A stretch of DNA of 35,273 bases from Bradyrhizobium sp. 139 (lineage in GTDB: Bacteria > Pseudomonadota > Alphaproteobacteria > Rhizobiales > Xanthobacteraceae): positions 1-35,273 of the forward strand of contig NZ_JADPKS010000089.1 in NCBI RefSeq assembly GCF_023074175.1, read 5' to 3'. Each line of letters opens with the position of its first letter. Position 1 is the stretch's first letter. The notes under the pieces are model-generated. The model had not been told where the DNA came from. It did no database searches and was given only the letters and a program-made list of their open reading frames with translations. Shown here one piece after another: positions 8,569 to 16,215 of this stretch. The position numbers were made by a program, and so were the translations under genes.

Positions 8569-9666
8569 ATGATGGCAAATTTGCCTGCTGATATTCTCGT
8601 TGAATTGGAAGAGGCGGTCGCAACGTGCCCGCCGGACCGTTGCGCACGCATTCTCTCGGGCATGGTGCAGTTGCTCATTGGCAGCCGCGACAGGTGCCGG
8701 GAATTGCTCGCCAACGTGATCGATGGTGTTTTGCTCCGATTGACGGAACGGGTCGAGGCCAGTGCACTGGTTCAGCTCAGCATGACGCTCGCCGAGCTTG
8801 ACGTGGCGCCTCCCGAAACATTGCGGCGTCTCGCCTTGTACGACGATCCGGACGTGGCGTGTCCTGTGTTGCTTAAATCTCAGGCACTCTCCGCAGCCGA
8901 CCTCGAGGCTGTCATTGATTCCTGTGGCGAGCGGCATCGACGCGCGATTGCGGCTCGCAGCAACATCGAGCCGGCCGTGACTGAGGCGCTGGTCAAGCAT
9001 GGCGGCCCGATCTGCCTTGCCCTGATCAAGAACCCGGGCACCAAATTCTCCGACGCAGCCTATGCGGCGCTGATTGCCAAGGCAAGCCACGACGGCGAGA
9101 TAGCGAAGGCGCTGGTGCTCCGGCCCGGCACACCCGACCACGTCGTGCGGAAGCTGCTCTCCGCCCCAGCAGGCCGGAAGGCACCGGCCACGCCCAACCC
9201 ATCCTCCACGCCGCCCGCGCAGGAAGCAGAGCCGGCTCCGCCAAAGCGGCTTTGCTCGTCCGACTATGCAAGCGCGAGGCCGGAGATCGTCGCGCTCAAC
9301 CGCATCGGCAAGCTCAACGACTCCGCGGTGAACCGTTTTGCGATCCGCGGCGAGACAGCCAACCTGTTCACGGCGCTGTCGGTGCTTTCAGGGGCGCCGC
9401 TCGAAATCGTCGAGCATGTCATGAGCGACAACGATTGCGAGGGCCTGATCATGGCCTGCCGGGCTTCGCGGCTGAACTGGCAGACCACGCTTGCCATCCT
9501 GAGCAACCGCAGCGGGACAAGGCTCTCCTATGCCGAGCGCGAACGCGCACAACGGATCTTCGAGACGCTGCTTCTGTCCACCAGCCAATGGACAGTGCGA
9601 TGGGGGGAAATAGCGGCAAGCGCCAACACAAGCGATCCGAAATCGCGGCGCAAAAATGGGGGTTAG
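8569..9666 (+). CDS. DUF2336 domain protein
   Basis: 365 residues from the ATG at 8569 (a second ATG follows at once). DUF2336 proteins of alphaproteobacteria are helical-repeat (HEAT-like) proteins. Here short helix pairs recur with phrases such as APPETLRRLALYDDPDVACPVLLKS, ERHRRAIAARSNIEPAVTEALVKHG and GPICLALIKNPGTKFSDAA. A Pro/Ala-rich linker at about 200-225 (ATPNPSSTPPAQEAEPAPP) separates the repeat half from a C-terminal helical half ending in a basic tail. No enzyme motif is present; a scaffold or partner-binding role is likely (inference). Its stop is 3 bases before the PilZ gene, so it is the first gene of a DUF2336-PilZ-HD-GYP operon. The frame opens at 8464, but I reject that extension as basic and unlike the family. 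Confidence 0.82.
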   Translation: MMANLPADILVELEEAVATCPPDRCARILSGMVQLLIGSRDRCRELLANVIDGVLLRLTERVEASALVQLSMTLAELDVAPPETLRRLALYDDPDVACPVLLKSQALSAADLEAVIDSCGERHRRAIAARSNIEPAVTEALVKHGGPICLALIKNPGTKFSDAAYAALIAKASHDGEIAKALVLRPGTPDHVVRKLLSAPAGRKAPATPNPSSTPPAQEAEPAPPKRLCSSDYASARPEIVALNRIGKLNDSAVNRFAIRGETANLFTALSVLSGAPLEIVEHVMSDNDCEGLIMACRASRLNWQTTLAILSNRSGTRLSYAERERAQRIFETLLLSTSQWTVRWGEIAASANTSDPKSRRKNGG

Positions 9667-9669
9667 CCG

Positions 9670-10002
9670 ATGAAGTTCGACGGTCGTAAAGCGCTGCGCG
9701 TGAAAATGGATCACAAGCAGGCAGTCAATCTGATGGGCTCGGACGGCATGTGGCGACGCAGTTGCGTTCTGCTCGACATATCGCAGAGCGGAGCCAAGAT
9801 CGAGGTCGAGGGCACGCTCGACGTGCTCCAGGCCAAGGAATTCTTCCTGCTGCTGTCATCGACGGGGCTCGCCTACCGGCGCTGCGAACTGATCTGGATC
9901 GACGGCACCACGGCCGGCGTGCATTTCGTCACCGCAGACAGCAAGAAGAAACCGGCAAGCGGACAGCGGGCGGCAACGCAAAACTCGGTTCACGGCAAGT
10001 AA
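9670..10002 (+). CDS. PilZ domain protein (c-di-GMP receptor candidate)
   Basis: 110 residues, a single PilZ domain. Both halves of the cyclic-di-GMP signature are intact: RKALR (RxxxR) at residues 6-10 and DISQSG (D/NxSxxG) at about 37-42, followed by the beta-barrel with FFLLLSSTG and LIWIDGTTAGVHFV. It should therefore bind cyclic-di-GMP. The ATG is 3 bases after the DUF2336 stop, which suggests translational coupling, and the HD-GYP gene follows after 51 bases. Receptor and degrading enzyme are thus made together. The C-terminal 20 residues are basic and probably disordered. Confidence 0.9.
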   Translation: MKFDGRKALRVKMDHKQAVNLMGSDGMWRRSCVLLDISQSGAKIEVEGTLDVLQAKEFFLLLSSTGLAYRRCELIWIDGTTAGVHFVTADSKKKPASGQRAATQNSVHGK

Positions 10003-10053
10003 GCCAGGAAATCCCTCCCACGAATTGAACTCCAGCAAAGTCCAGGTCGAACC

Positions 10054-11175
10054 GTGCAGAACGCGCGAACCTCACCAAGCCCCGTCAAGCGTGACGCCGG
10101 CATTCGAGAGCGAGAAGTGGCCCGCCCACTCGTTCATGTGCTGGCCGACACGTCTGACAAGCTGTCAGGCTTGTGCTCGATCGTCGAAGAGAAATTCACC
10201 GTTGCGGGCGAACGGCTCGACGCCGGTGCCAAGCTGTCACAGGTGCCGTTCGCCATCGTCATCCGCGCGGAGTTGCGCGACGTCGACAACATTGCAGCCA
10301 TCAAGAAGCGGGCCGGCAAGCTGGCGAAGGCGACGAAGCGCATCTTCCTGCTCGATCACACCTCTCACGTCGGCATCTCGCAAGCCTACGCACTCGGCGC
10401 GACACTCATCCTTCCCGGGCCGGTCAACCGGGGCACATTGCTCGCGGCGCTGTCCGATCCGGCCGATCCCGCGCTTGCCTCCTCAAGCGAGACCGCGCAA
10501 TCCGACAACGCCATCGAGACTGCGGCGACCGCCATCGCTTCGATGTTCACCTCGGTGACCTCGGGCCAGCCGATCGACGTTGACGGTGCCAGGGAAGCGG
10601 GCCGCCAGATCGCCGATCGCATCGCCCAGCATGGCCTGTCGGAATGGCTCACGACGGTGCGGCGTCATCACGAGGGGACCTATCAGCATTGCCTGCTCGT
10701 CACCGGCATCGTCATCGACTTCGGCCTGAGCCTCGGCGTCGGCAGGCCCGATCTGGAGCGCCTGTATACGGCGGCCATGTTCCACGATATCGGCAAGGCC
10801 CAGATCCCGCTTGCCATCCTCGACAAGCCCGGCTGTCTCGATCCGGAGGAACGTGCCGTGATCGAGACTCACCCGGTGGCGGGCTACGATTTTCTGAAAG
10901 GCCACGACAATATCTCGCCGGAGATCCTCGATGCCGTGCGGCATCATCACGAATATCTCGACGGCAGCGGCTACCCGGATGCGCTCTGCGCCGAGAACGT
11001 CGGCGATATCGTGCGCATCCTGACGATCTCGGACATCTTCGCGGCCCTGATCGAGCACCGGCACTACAGGCCGACGATGCCGCGGCCACAGGCCTATAAC
11101 ATTCTCTGTGGAATGAATGGAAAGCTGGAGAAGGCTCTGGTCGCCTCGTTCAAACATGTCGCGCTCACGCGGTAA
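10054..11175 (+). CDS. HD-GYP domain phosphodiesterase with pseudo-receiver
   Basis: 373 residues from a GTG start. Residues about 25-145 have the alternating strand/helix pattern of a response-regulator receiver (RPLVHVLADTS, FAIVIRAEL, RIFLLDHTSHVG, GATLILPGPV) but no clear phospho-acceptor Asp at the end of strand 3, so it may be a degenerate receiver. Residues about 180-370 are an HD-GYP domain with the full set: HHEGTYQH, FHDIGKAQIP, ETHPVAGYDFL, VRHHHEYLDGSGYP and ISDIFAAL. HD-GYP enzymes hydrolyse cyclic-di-GMP to pGpG or GMP. Last gene of the DUF2336-PilZ-HD-GYP operon. All metal-binding residues that I can place are present, so activity is expected. Confidence 0.9.
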   Translation: MQNARTSPSPVKRDAGIREREVARPLVHVLADTSDKLSGLCSIVEEKFTVAGERLDAGAKLSQVPFAIVIRAELRDVDNIAAIKKRAGKLAKATKRIFLLDHTSHVGISQAYALGATLILPGPVNRGTLLAALSDPADPALASSSETAQSDNAIETAATAIASMFTSVTSGQPIDVDGAREAGRQIADRIAQHGLSEWLTTVRRHHEGTYQHCLLVTGIVIDFGLSLGVGRPDLERLYTAAMFHDIGKAQIPLAILDKPGCLDPEERAVIETHPVAGYDFLKGHDNISPEILDAVRHHHEYLDGSGYPDALCAENVGDIVRILTISDIFAALIEHRHYRPTMPRPQAYNILCGMNGKLEKALVASFKHVALTR

Positions 11176-11203
11176 GCGCGTCAAACCCGTCCGGAGCGCG
11201 GAC

Positions 11204-11407
11204 CTAGTGCGTGGCCCGGTATTTGGCGCGGTGCGGAATGGACCGGCAGGCCAGCCCTTCCGCCAGCAGCTTCATGTCCTCGCGTCTACCGCTACGGATG
11301 AGCCTGCTGAGCTCTTCGGCTGTGAAAGGAAGACTTGGATCATCATCGATCGGGCGCCGCAACCGCGGGCCGAAGAACCGTCGAACCAGGCTAGCCAGCC
11401 GCCGCAT
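11204..11407 (-). CDS. Small basic protein of unknown function
   Basis: 67 residues beginning MRRLASLVRRFFGPRLRR, an Arg-rich amphipathic N-terminus. An acidic stretch (DDDPSLPFTAEELSRLI) and another basic tail follow. I do not recognise a family. In favour of a real gene: ATG start with a good ribosome-binding sequence (GAGGGA, 6 bases upstream), codon-position GC typical of the neighbours, and a helix-forming central segment. It is convergent with the HD-GYP gene (28 bases between stops) and lies downstream of the nitroreductase gene on the same strand after about 180 bases. Confidence 0.5.
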   Translation of the reverse strand: MRRLASLVRRFFGPRLRRPIDDDPSLPFTAEELSRLIRSGRREDMKLLAEGLACRSIPHRAKYRATH

Positions 11408-11531
11408 GTCAATTCCCTCGCGCCAGCAACAAACCTTTCAGTCCGCATATTGTTCCTCCCGCGCGATCGAGATTGCAAGAGGCCACTAACGGCTCCGCAT
11501 CAAAATTTCGGCGAGAGAATAATCTCCTCCC

Positions 11532-11582
11532 CGCCGCGTCAGTCGGCTCGCCGCGTCAGTCGGCCCGCTGCGTCAGTCGGTC
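11532..11582. repeat. 17-bp tandem repeat x3
   Basis: Three head-to-tail copies of a 17-base unit, CGCCGCGTCAGTCGGCT, CGCCGCGTCAGTCGGCC and CGCTGCGTCAGTCGGTC, sit 6 bases beyond the nitroreductase stop codon. They are non-coding. The near identity of the units suggests recent slippage; no function is apparent. Confidence 0.9.
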
Positions 11583-11588
11583 GTCGTG

Positions 11589-12266
11589 CTAATCGGCGAA
11601 GCCGACATAGCGCACGAAATCGTCGTTGCCCTCTCGATCGGAGCGAACGGCGTTGGCGGCAAAGCTGTCGTCGGGATACCCCATCGCAACGCAGGTCATG
11701 ATGACCTCGTCCTCCGGAATTTTCGCGACCTCGCGCACGATGTCGGAGCGCATGATGCCCTGCCCGTTGATGACCGAACCGAGACCGCGGTCCCAGGCTG
11801 CGAGCACGATGCCGTAGCAGAGCGCGCCAAGATCGAAATGGCAGACCGCGCCGGGGTCGAGCACGCGGTCATAGGTCAGCACCAGCGAGACCGGCGCGTC
11901 GAACTGGCGGAAGCCGCGCAGCACCCAGTCCTTCCGCATCGGCTTGTCGTCGCGCGCGATCCCCATCGCGCCGAACAGCTTCTTGGCAACGTCGACCTGC
12001 CGGGTGCGGTGAACGCCCTGGTACTCACCATGACTGATGATGTCACGCTTCACCTTGGCGCCGCCAACCATCTCCTCCATGTTGCGGCGGCGCACTTCTT
12101 CGAGCGGGTTGCCTGTGAGTACATGGACATGCCAGGGCTGGGTGTTCATCGACGACGGCGCGCGCTTGGCGCTCTCGATGATCGCCTCGACCACGGCGCG
12201 CGGCACCGGCTCGTTCCTGAAACCACGCACGCTGCGGCGCGACTGAACCAGCGTTTCGAATTCCAC
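11589..12266 (-). CDS. Nitroreductase family FMN-dependent oxidoreductase
   Basis: 225 residues from a GTG at 12266, which follows GGGGGATTTGGAAC. The family opening VQSRRSVRGFRNEPVP comes at once, and the SRRSVR loop binds the FMN phosphate. Further marks are APSSMNTQPWHVHVLTG and the C-terminal AAWDRGLGSVINGQGIM. Such enzymes are FMN-containing homodimers that reduce nitro compounds, quinones or enones with NAD(P)H. The true substrate cannot be read from sequence. The frame stays open up to a TTG at 12359, but that extension lies in the promoter gap before the divergent hydrolase gene and looks non-coding. Confidence 0.9.
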   Translation of the reverse strand: MEFETLVQSRRSVRGFRNEPVPRAVVEAIIESAKRAPSSMNTQPWHVHVLTGNPLEEVRRRNMEEMVGGAKVKRDIISHGEYQGVHRTRQVDVAKKLFGAMGIARDDKPMRKDWVLRGFRQFDAPVSLVLTYDRVLDPGAVCHFDLGALCYGIVLAAWDRGLGSVINGQGIMRSDIVREVAKIPEDEVIMTCVAMGYPDDSFAANAVRSDREGNDDFVRYVGFAD

Positions 12267-12401
12267 GTTCCAAATCCCCCTTGCGACTTCCCATCCGGCG
12301 ACGTTGCGACCGACCGCCCGGTTGCCGATGCGGCTCGCAAAATCTATGCTAACGCGCAAGCAAGACTAAGAACCCTGCCAAGAACTCCGCGAGGACCCGC
12401 C

Positions 12402-13364
12402 ATGACTGCACCGCTCGATCCCGTCATCGCCCAGATCATCCCGCTGCTGCCGCTGCGCGATCCCACGGTCATGACGCCACAGAGTGCCCGCGAATCCTTG
12501 CGCGCACTCGCTGCCTCACGCGCCGCCATACCGCCGCCGCCCGTCGATAGTGTGCAGGACATCAAGGTCAAAGGCGGCGCCGGCCCGCTCGATGCGCGGG
12601 TCTACAGGATCGGCGCCGGTCCGGCACCGACCGTGGTATTCTTCCACGGCGGCGGCTGGGTCGCAGGCGATCTCGAAACCCATGACCGGCAGGCGCGCAA
12701 CCTCGCGATCGAGACCGGGGCCGTCGTCGTCTCCGTCGACTATCGGCGCCCGCCGGAGACGCCCTTTCCCGGCGCCTTCGAGGACGCCTTTGCCGCGACC
12801 CGCGACATCTTCAACCGCGTCGCGGAATTTGGCGGCGATGCGAAACGGCTTGGGGTTGCCGGCGACAGCGCCGGCGGCAATCTTGCAGCGACCACCGCGA
12901 TCGCCTGCCGCGACGCCGGCATCAAGCTCGCCGCACAATTGCTAGTCTATCCCGTGACCGACGTGGCCGGCAGCTACGCCGATGCGCACGAGAATGCGCG
13001 CTTCCCGTCACGCACCGAGAATGCCGAAGGCTACTTCCTCTCACGCGCGGTGATGGAATGGTTTTGCGGCCATTATCTCGCCGATCCCGATCACGCCGCC
13101 GACTGGCGGGTCTCCCCGTTGCGCGCGGCCTCGCTCGCGGGCGTCGCGCCCGCGATCGTGACCACCGCCTGGTTCGATCCGCTGCGCGACGAAGGCGCGG
13201 CCTATGCGCGGGCGCTGGAGGCCGCCGGCGTGCCGGTCAGGCATCACGAAGGCCCCGGCCTGATCCATGGCTATTTCAGCCTCGGCGACGCCTCTGAAGT
13301 CGCGCGAACCGAGGCGCAGCGTGCCCGGGCCGACTTCAAGGCGCTGCTGGCGCGCGGCGTATGA
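12402..13364 (+). CDS. Alpha/beta hydrolase (HSL-type carboxylesterase)
   Basis: 320 residues. Hormone-sensitive-lipase family marks: the oxyanion motif FFHGGGW at about residues 80-86, the nucleophile elbow GDSAGG with Ser at about 156, the Asp of WFDPLRDEG at about 259 and the His of LIHGYF at about 289. It hydrolyses esters of short acyl chains, probably in the cytoplasm, as no signal peptide is present. The ATG at 12402 starts the natural protein. The frame remains open for 800 bases upstream only because it runs antisense through the nitroreductase gene. Divergent from that gene, with 135 bases between starts. Confidence 0.92.
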   Translation: MTAPLDPVIAQIIPLLPLRDPTVMTPQSARESLRALAASRAAIPPPPVDSVQDIKVKGGAGPLDARVYRIGAGPAPTVVFFHGGGWVAGDLETHDRQARNLAIETGAVVVSVDYRRPPETPFPGAFEDAFAATRDIFNRVAEFGGDAKRLGVAGDSAGGNLAATTAIACRDAGIKLAAQLLVYPVTDVAGSYADAHENARFPSRTENAEGYFLSRAVMEWFCGHYLADPDHAADWRVSPLRAASLAGVAPAIVTTAWFDPLRDEGAAYARALEAAGVPVRHHEGPGLIHGYFSLGDASEVARTEAQRARADFKALLARGV

Positions 13365-13480
13365 GGCTCCCGGCGGACAACAATCCGCGATGACGATCGT
13401 GGCCTGCGCCGATCCTGCTTGATTGCGCCATGATTCCGGGCTCCAATCTTGGCGCCATTGTTTGGACTAGGGAGACACCC

Positions 13481-13729
13481 ATGATGAAGCGGATTTTTCT
13501 CGCTGCGATCGTCGCCACCTTCGCGGCCGGATCGGCCTTCGCGGACGACACCTGCGCAAGCAAGGCCGTCGGCAAGGACGGCAAGGCTCTCGCCGGCGCC
13601 GCCAAAACCTCGTTCATGAAGAAGTGCAAGGAAGACGCCTGTGCGCCGAAGGCGGTCAGCGCGGACGGCAAGCCGCTCGCCGGCGCCGCCAAGAACAGCT
13701 TCATGAAGAAGTGCGAGGTCGGCGCCTGA
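13481..13729 (+). CDS. Secreted PsiF-repeat-like protein
   Basis: 82 residues. The start MMKRIFLAAIVATFAAGSAFA is a signal peptide with cleavage expected after AFA. The mature protein is two copies of a 30-residue unit: C-x2-KAVxxDGKxLAGAAKxSFMKKC. Each unit has two cysteines in the same place, so periplasmic disulfides are likely. The end of each unit (SFMKKC) resembles the PsiF repeat of phosphate-starvation-induced proteins; function unknown. The start ATG at 13481 follows GGGAGACACCC; the frame upstream to 13430 is probably untranslated. Confidence 0.8.
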   Translation: MMKRIFLAAIVATFAAGSAFADDTCASKAVGKDGKALAGAAKTSFMKKCKEDACAPKAVSADGKPLAGAAKNSFMKKCEVGA

Positions 13730-14125
13730 TCGCTGCTGGTTCGCCCCTTCTTCACAGACGCGCTGCAACTTCGTCATGCCCGGGCCGTCCCGGGCATCCG
13801 CGCATGTGTTGCCGTAGATTGCTCATTGTGCATTTCCGGAGCAAGGCGCCACTTATTCGCTATCGGTGGTGAAGCCGGCCTCTCGTTTCGAAGGCACGAA
13901 CGTCCGCTTGCGGCGATCGGCGTCGCACATCCGAATTAACCACTAACTCCGATCAATTTTAATAAGACAACAACACTGCTTGTTAGCGCAAACCGCGCAG
14001 ATCAACGTGCAGGCATTGCCGTTTTCCGGACGTCGGCGGGACCGGGAAACTGACTTCGTAAAGTGCGATCGCAATCGCTGCGATCGTCCGATTGGAAGTT
14101 ATCTTCTCATTTGGAGCATCTCGCC
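13730..14125. other. Intergenic region with a GC-rich dyad
   Basis: 396 bases without a convincing gene. At 13776-13797 there is a perfect 9-base inverted repeat with a 4-base loop (ATGCCCGGG, CCGT, CCCGGGCAT), placed 47 bases after the PsiF-like stop. It may act as a terminator or be a short palindromic repeat of a different family from the REPs near the RAYT gene. The right half (13930-14000) is AT-rich and probably holds the promoter of the PilZ gene. Confidence 0.6.
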
Positions 14126-14464
14126 ATGATCGAACGTCGTGCAATGAAGCGCATAGCGATCAACCGGGCGGCGCGGCTGTCGTTTGGTGAAATTCGTGGG
14201 ACTCATCCATGCCTGGTGCGCGATATCAACGCCTTGGGCGCCTGCATCTCCACGCCGTACTACATATTTGCCAACGAATTTGTGCTGTCGTTCGACGGCC
14301 ATTCCGGAATTTTCATCTGCCGCGTCGTGTGGAGAAAGGAGACGCTTTGCGGCGTTTCTTTCCTCCTGAGTCGTCGCTCGCCGAAATCGGCGAACGATTC
14401 CGGCGAGCTCGCAAATGTGGTGCGCCTTGATCGCCAGATCGTATGCCGCGGCCGGCGTCTTTAG
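14126..14464 (+). CDS. PilZ domain protein, solitary
   Basis: 112 residues from the ATG at 14126. An RxxxR motif (RAMKR) lies at the N-terminus. The second half of the cyclic-di-GMP signature reads DINALG, with Asn where the usual Ser stands. The beta-barrel follows (FVLSFDGHSGIFICRVVWRKETLCGVSF). Binding of cyclic-di-GMP is therefore possible but less certain than for the PilZ protein at 9670. The frame opens at 14063, but the extra residues lack family character. No partner genes adjoin it; the next gene is convergent. Confidence 0.8.
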   Translation: MIERRAMKRIAINRAARLSFGEIRGTHPCLVRDINALGACISTPYYIFANEFVLSFDGHSGIFICRVVWRKETLCGVSFLLSRRSPKSANDSGELANVVRLDRQIVCRGRRL

Positions 14465-14510
14465 TTTGAAGGTGTCGGCCTAACTCCTTGCGCGCGGCGA
14501 CGAAGCTGCC

Positions 14511-15386
14511 TTAGTCCCGCCTGAAGCGGTAGTCGAACGCCCCATCCAGCGGTTTGATCAGCCCGACCGTCGGCGCCGGAAAATGGATCGGCAGGATCAG
14601 CGTGTCGGTGTCCGCAACGGAGGCGAAGAACTTTCGCCGCGACACTGCCGATTGCCTGGCATCCCAATCCGGCTTGGCCGACCAGTCCGGCTCGCGGCAC
14701 TGGATCTGGTGATGCATGAGATCACCCGTGACCACCGCGCGCTGGCCCTTCGAAAAAATGTTGACGCAGCAATGGCAGGGCGAATGGCCCGGCGTCGGCG
14801 TCAGCGTGACGGTGTCGTCGAGCGCGTAATCGTCATCCACCAAGAGCGCCTGCCCCGCCTCGAGGATCGGCAGGCAATTGTCGCGAAATACGGTGCCGGG
14901 CGGGTTGCTGCCCTTGGCGTGCTCGGCCTCCCAGGCCGCGTATTCGCCCTTGTGGAAGACGTATTTCGCATTCGGAAACGTCGGCACCCAGCGGCCATCG
15001 CGCAAGGACGTATTCCAGCCGGTGTGATCGATGTGCAGATGCGTGCAGAAGACATAGTCGATCTGCTCGAAGCCGATGCCGAGCGCGAACAATTCGTTGC
15101 GCCAGCGCTCCTTGCCGGGAAAGTCGAACGGCGGCGGATGGCCCTTGTCCTCGCCGGTGCAGGTGTCGACCAGGATGGTGTAGCGGGGCGTGCGCACCAC
15201 AAACGTCTGATAGGTGATCACGATCATGCCGCGCGAAGCGTCGAACACCTCCGGCTCCATCGTCGGCAGGTGGCGCTTGAATACGCCCTCGTCATAGGCC
15301 GGAAAGAAATCCTGCGGCCGCCGCCAAGGCCCTTCCCGCTCGATCACCGCATCGATGGTGATGTCGCCGATCCGCAGCTGCTTCAT
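14511..15386 (-). CDS. MBL-fold metallo-hydrolase
   Basis: 291 residues. Zinc-site motifs of the metallo-beta-lactamase fold are all present: THLHIDHTGW (about 112-121), the His of TPGHSPCH, the Asp of TGDLMHH and the His of LPIHFPAP. It is a cytoplasmic hydrolase of unknown substrate. The overall form resembles the lactonase-like branch (AHL lactonases share HxHxDH), but I see nothing that fixes the substrate. The start MKQLRIGDITIDAV at 15386 fits the family; the frame runs on to 15518 only through the REP element and should not be annotated as coding. Divergent from the RAYT gene. Confidence 0.88.
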   Translation of the reverse strand: MKQLRIGDITIDAVIEREGPWRRPQDFFPAYDEGVFKRHLPTMEPEVFDASRGMIVITYQTFVVRTPRYTILVDTCTGEDKGHPPPFDFPGKERWRNELFALGIGFEQIDYVFCTHLHIDHTGWNTSLRDGRWVPTFPNAKYVFHKGEYAAWEAEHAKGSNPPGTVFRDNCLPILEAGQALLVDDDYALDDTVTLTPTPGHSPCHCCVNIFSKGQRAVVTGDLMHHQIQCREPDWSAKPDWDARQSAVSRRKFFASVADTDTLILPIHFPAPTVGLIKPLDGAFDYRFRRD

Positions 15387-15476
15387 GGTTGGTTCGCTCC
15401 TGTTTTTAGGTGAGCGTAGCGAGAGCACCTGAAACGTGCAAGCGAGCGAGTTCATTGCAACTCTCTCGATTTGGTT

Positions 15477-15508
15477 GTAGCCCGGATGAAGCGGAGCGCA
15501 ATCCGGGA
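15477..15508. repeat. REP element before the RAYT gene
   Basis: A 32-base element that starts GTAGCCCGGATGAAGC and ends GCGCAATCCGGGA, with self-complementary arms. It ends 8 bases before the transposase start codon. Same family as the elements at 136-168 and 16051-16206. Confidence 0.9.
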
Positions 15509-15516
15509 AAGCCTGC

Positions 15517-16050
15517 ATGGTTCGCTATCGGCGCAATCTTCTTCCTGGCGGGACCTTCTTCTTCACCGTGACGCTGGAAGATAGAAGATCATCCGCGTTG
15601 GTCGATCATGTGGACAAGCTCCGCGTCGCATTTCGCGTTGCGCGCGACGAAAGGCCGTTCGAGATCGATGCCATTGTGATTCTGCCCGATCATCTGCACG
15701 CGATCTTGACGCTGCCAAACGCGGACGCGGACTTCCCCGGCCGATGGCGACGCATCAAGAGCCACTTCACACATCAATTGGCTGCTTCCGGTGTACCGAT
15801 CTCCCGCAACCATCGCGGCGAATTCGCCTTGTGGCAGCGACGTTTTTGGGAGCACACCATTCGCGACGAGTCCGATTTCGAGCGCTGCGCCGACTACATC
15901 CACTTCAATCCCGTCAAGCACCGGCTCGTCGCGTCGCCGATCGACTGGCCGTGTTCCTCGCTCCACCGCTACGTCCGCGCTGGCCTGCTGCCTCCTGATT
16001 GGGGAGGAGCCGGAGAAATTGGCGGTAGCTTCGGTGAACCGAGAGACTGA
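15517..16050 (+). CDS. REP-associated tyrosine transposase (RAYT)
   Basis: 177 residues, a single-strand DNA transposase of the Y1/HUH class. Motifs: the opening RYRRNLLPGGTFFFTVTL, the metal-binding PDHLHAILTLP (HUH), the LWQRRFWEHTIRD block, and DYIHFNPVKHRLV, which carries the catalytic Tyr. RAYTs bind and cut REP hairpins and are thought to have spread them. They are usually single-copy and domesticated rather than active insertion sequences. Here a REP ends 8 bases before its start codon and another begins at the base after its stop codon, and two more follow, which is the classic arrangement. The gene is intact. It is convergent with the ABC-F gene. Confidence 0.93.
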   Translation: MVRYRRNLLPGGTFFFTVTLEDRRSSALVDHVDKLRVAFRVARDERPFEIDAIVILPDHLHAILTLPNADADFPGRWRRIKSHFTHQLAASGVPISRNHRGEFALWQRRFWEHTIRDESDFERCADYIHFNPVKHRLVASPIDWPCSSLHRYVRAGLLPPDWGGAGEIGGSFGEPRD

Positions 16051-16206
16051 TCCCGGATTGCGCCGCGCTCCATCCGGGCTACGGATTCATCAACTTGCAC
16101 TCGTAGCCTGGATGGAGCGAAGCGCAATCCGGGACAGACCAACCGCATCGCACGAATGTCCCCGTGGCACGAATCCCGGATTGCGCAGTCGCTCCATCCG
16201 GGCTAC
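16051..16206. repeat. Cluster of three REP elements between RAYT and ABC-F genes
   Basis: Three elements in alternating orientation: 16051-16082 (TCCCGGATTGCGCC...GGGCTAC), 16103-16134 (GTAGCCTGGATGGAGC...CCGGGA) and 16174-16206 (TCCCGGATTGCGCAG...GGGCTAC). Each can fold alone, and opposite neighbours can pair with each other (BIME-like). They fill the whole gap between two convergent genes and probably also end or protect both transcripts. The third has an extra base in the loop region (GCGCAGTCGC). Confidence 0.92.
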
Positions 16207-16215
16207 CGGCCGCAA

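Noticed and set aside
11586..12401. Upstream extension of the alpha/beta hydrolase frame
   Set aside because: It runs antisense through the nitroreductase gene; the hydrolase family begins at the ATG at 12402.
15387..15518. N-terminal extension of the MBL-fold protein
   Set aside because: It translates the REP element and spacer; the family starts at MKQLRIGD.
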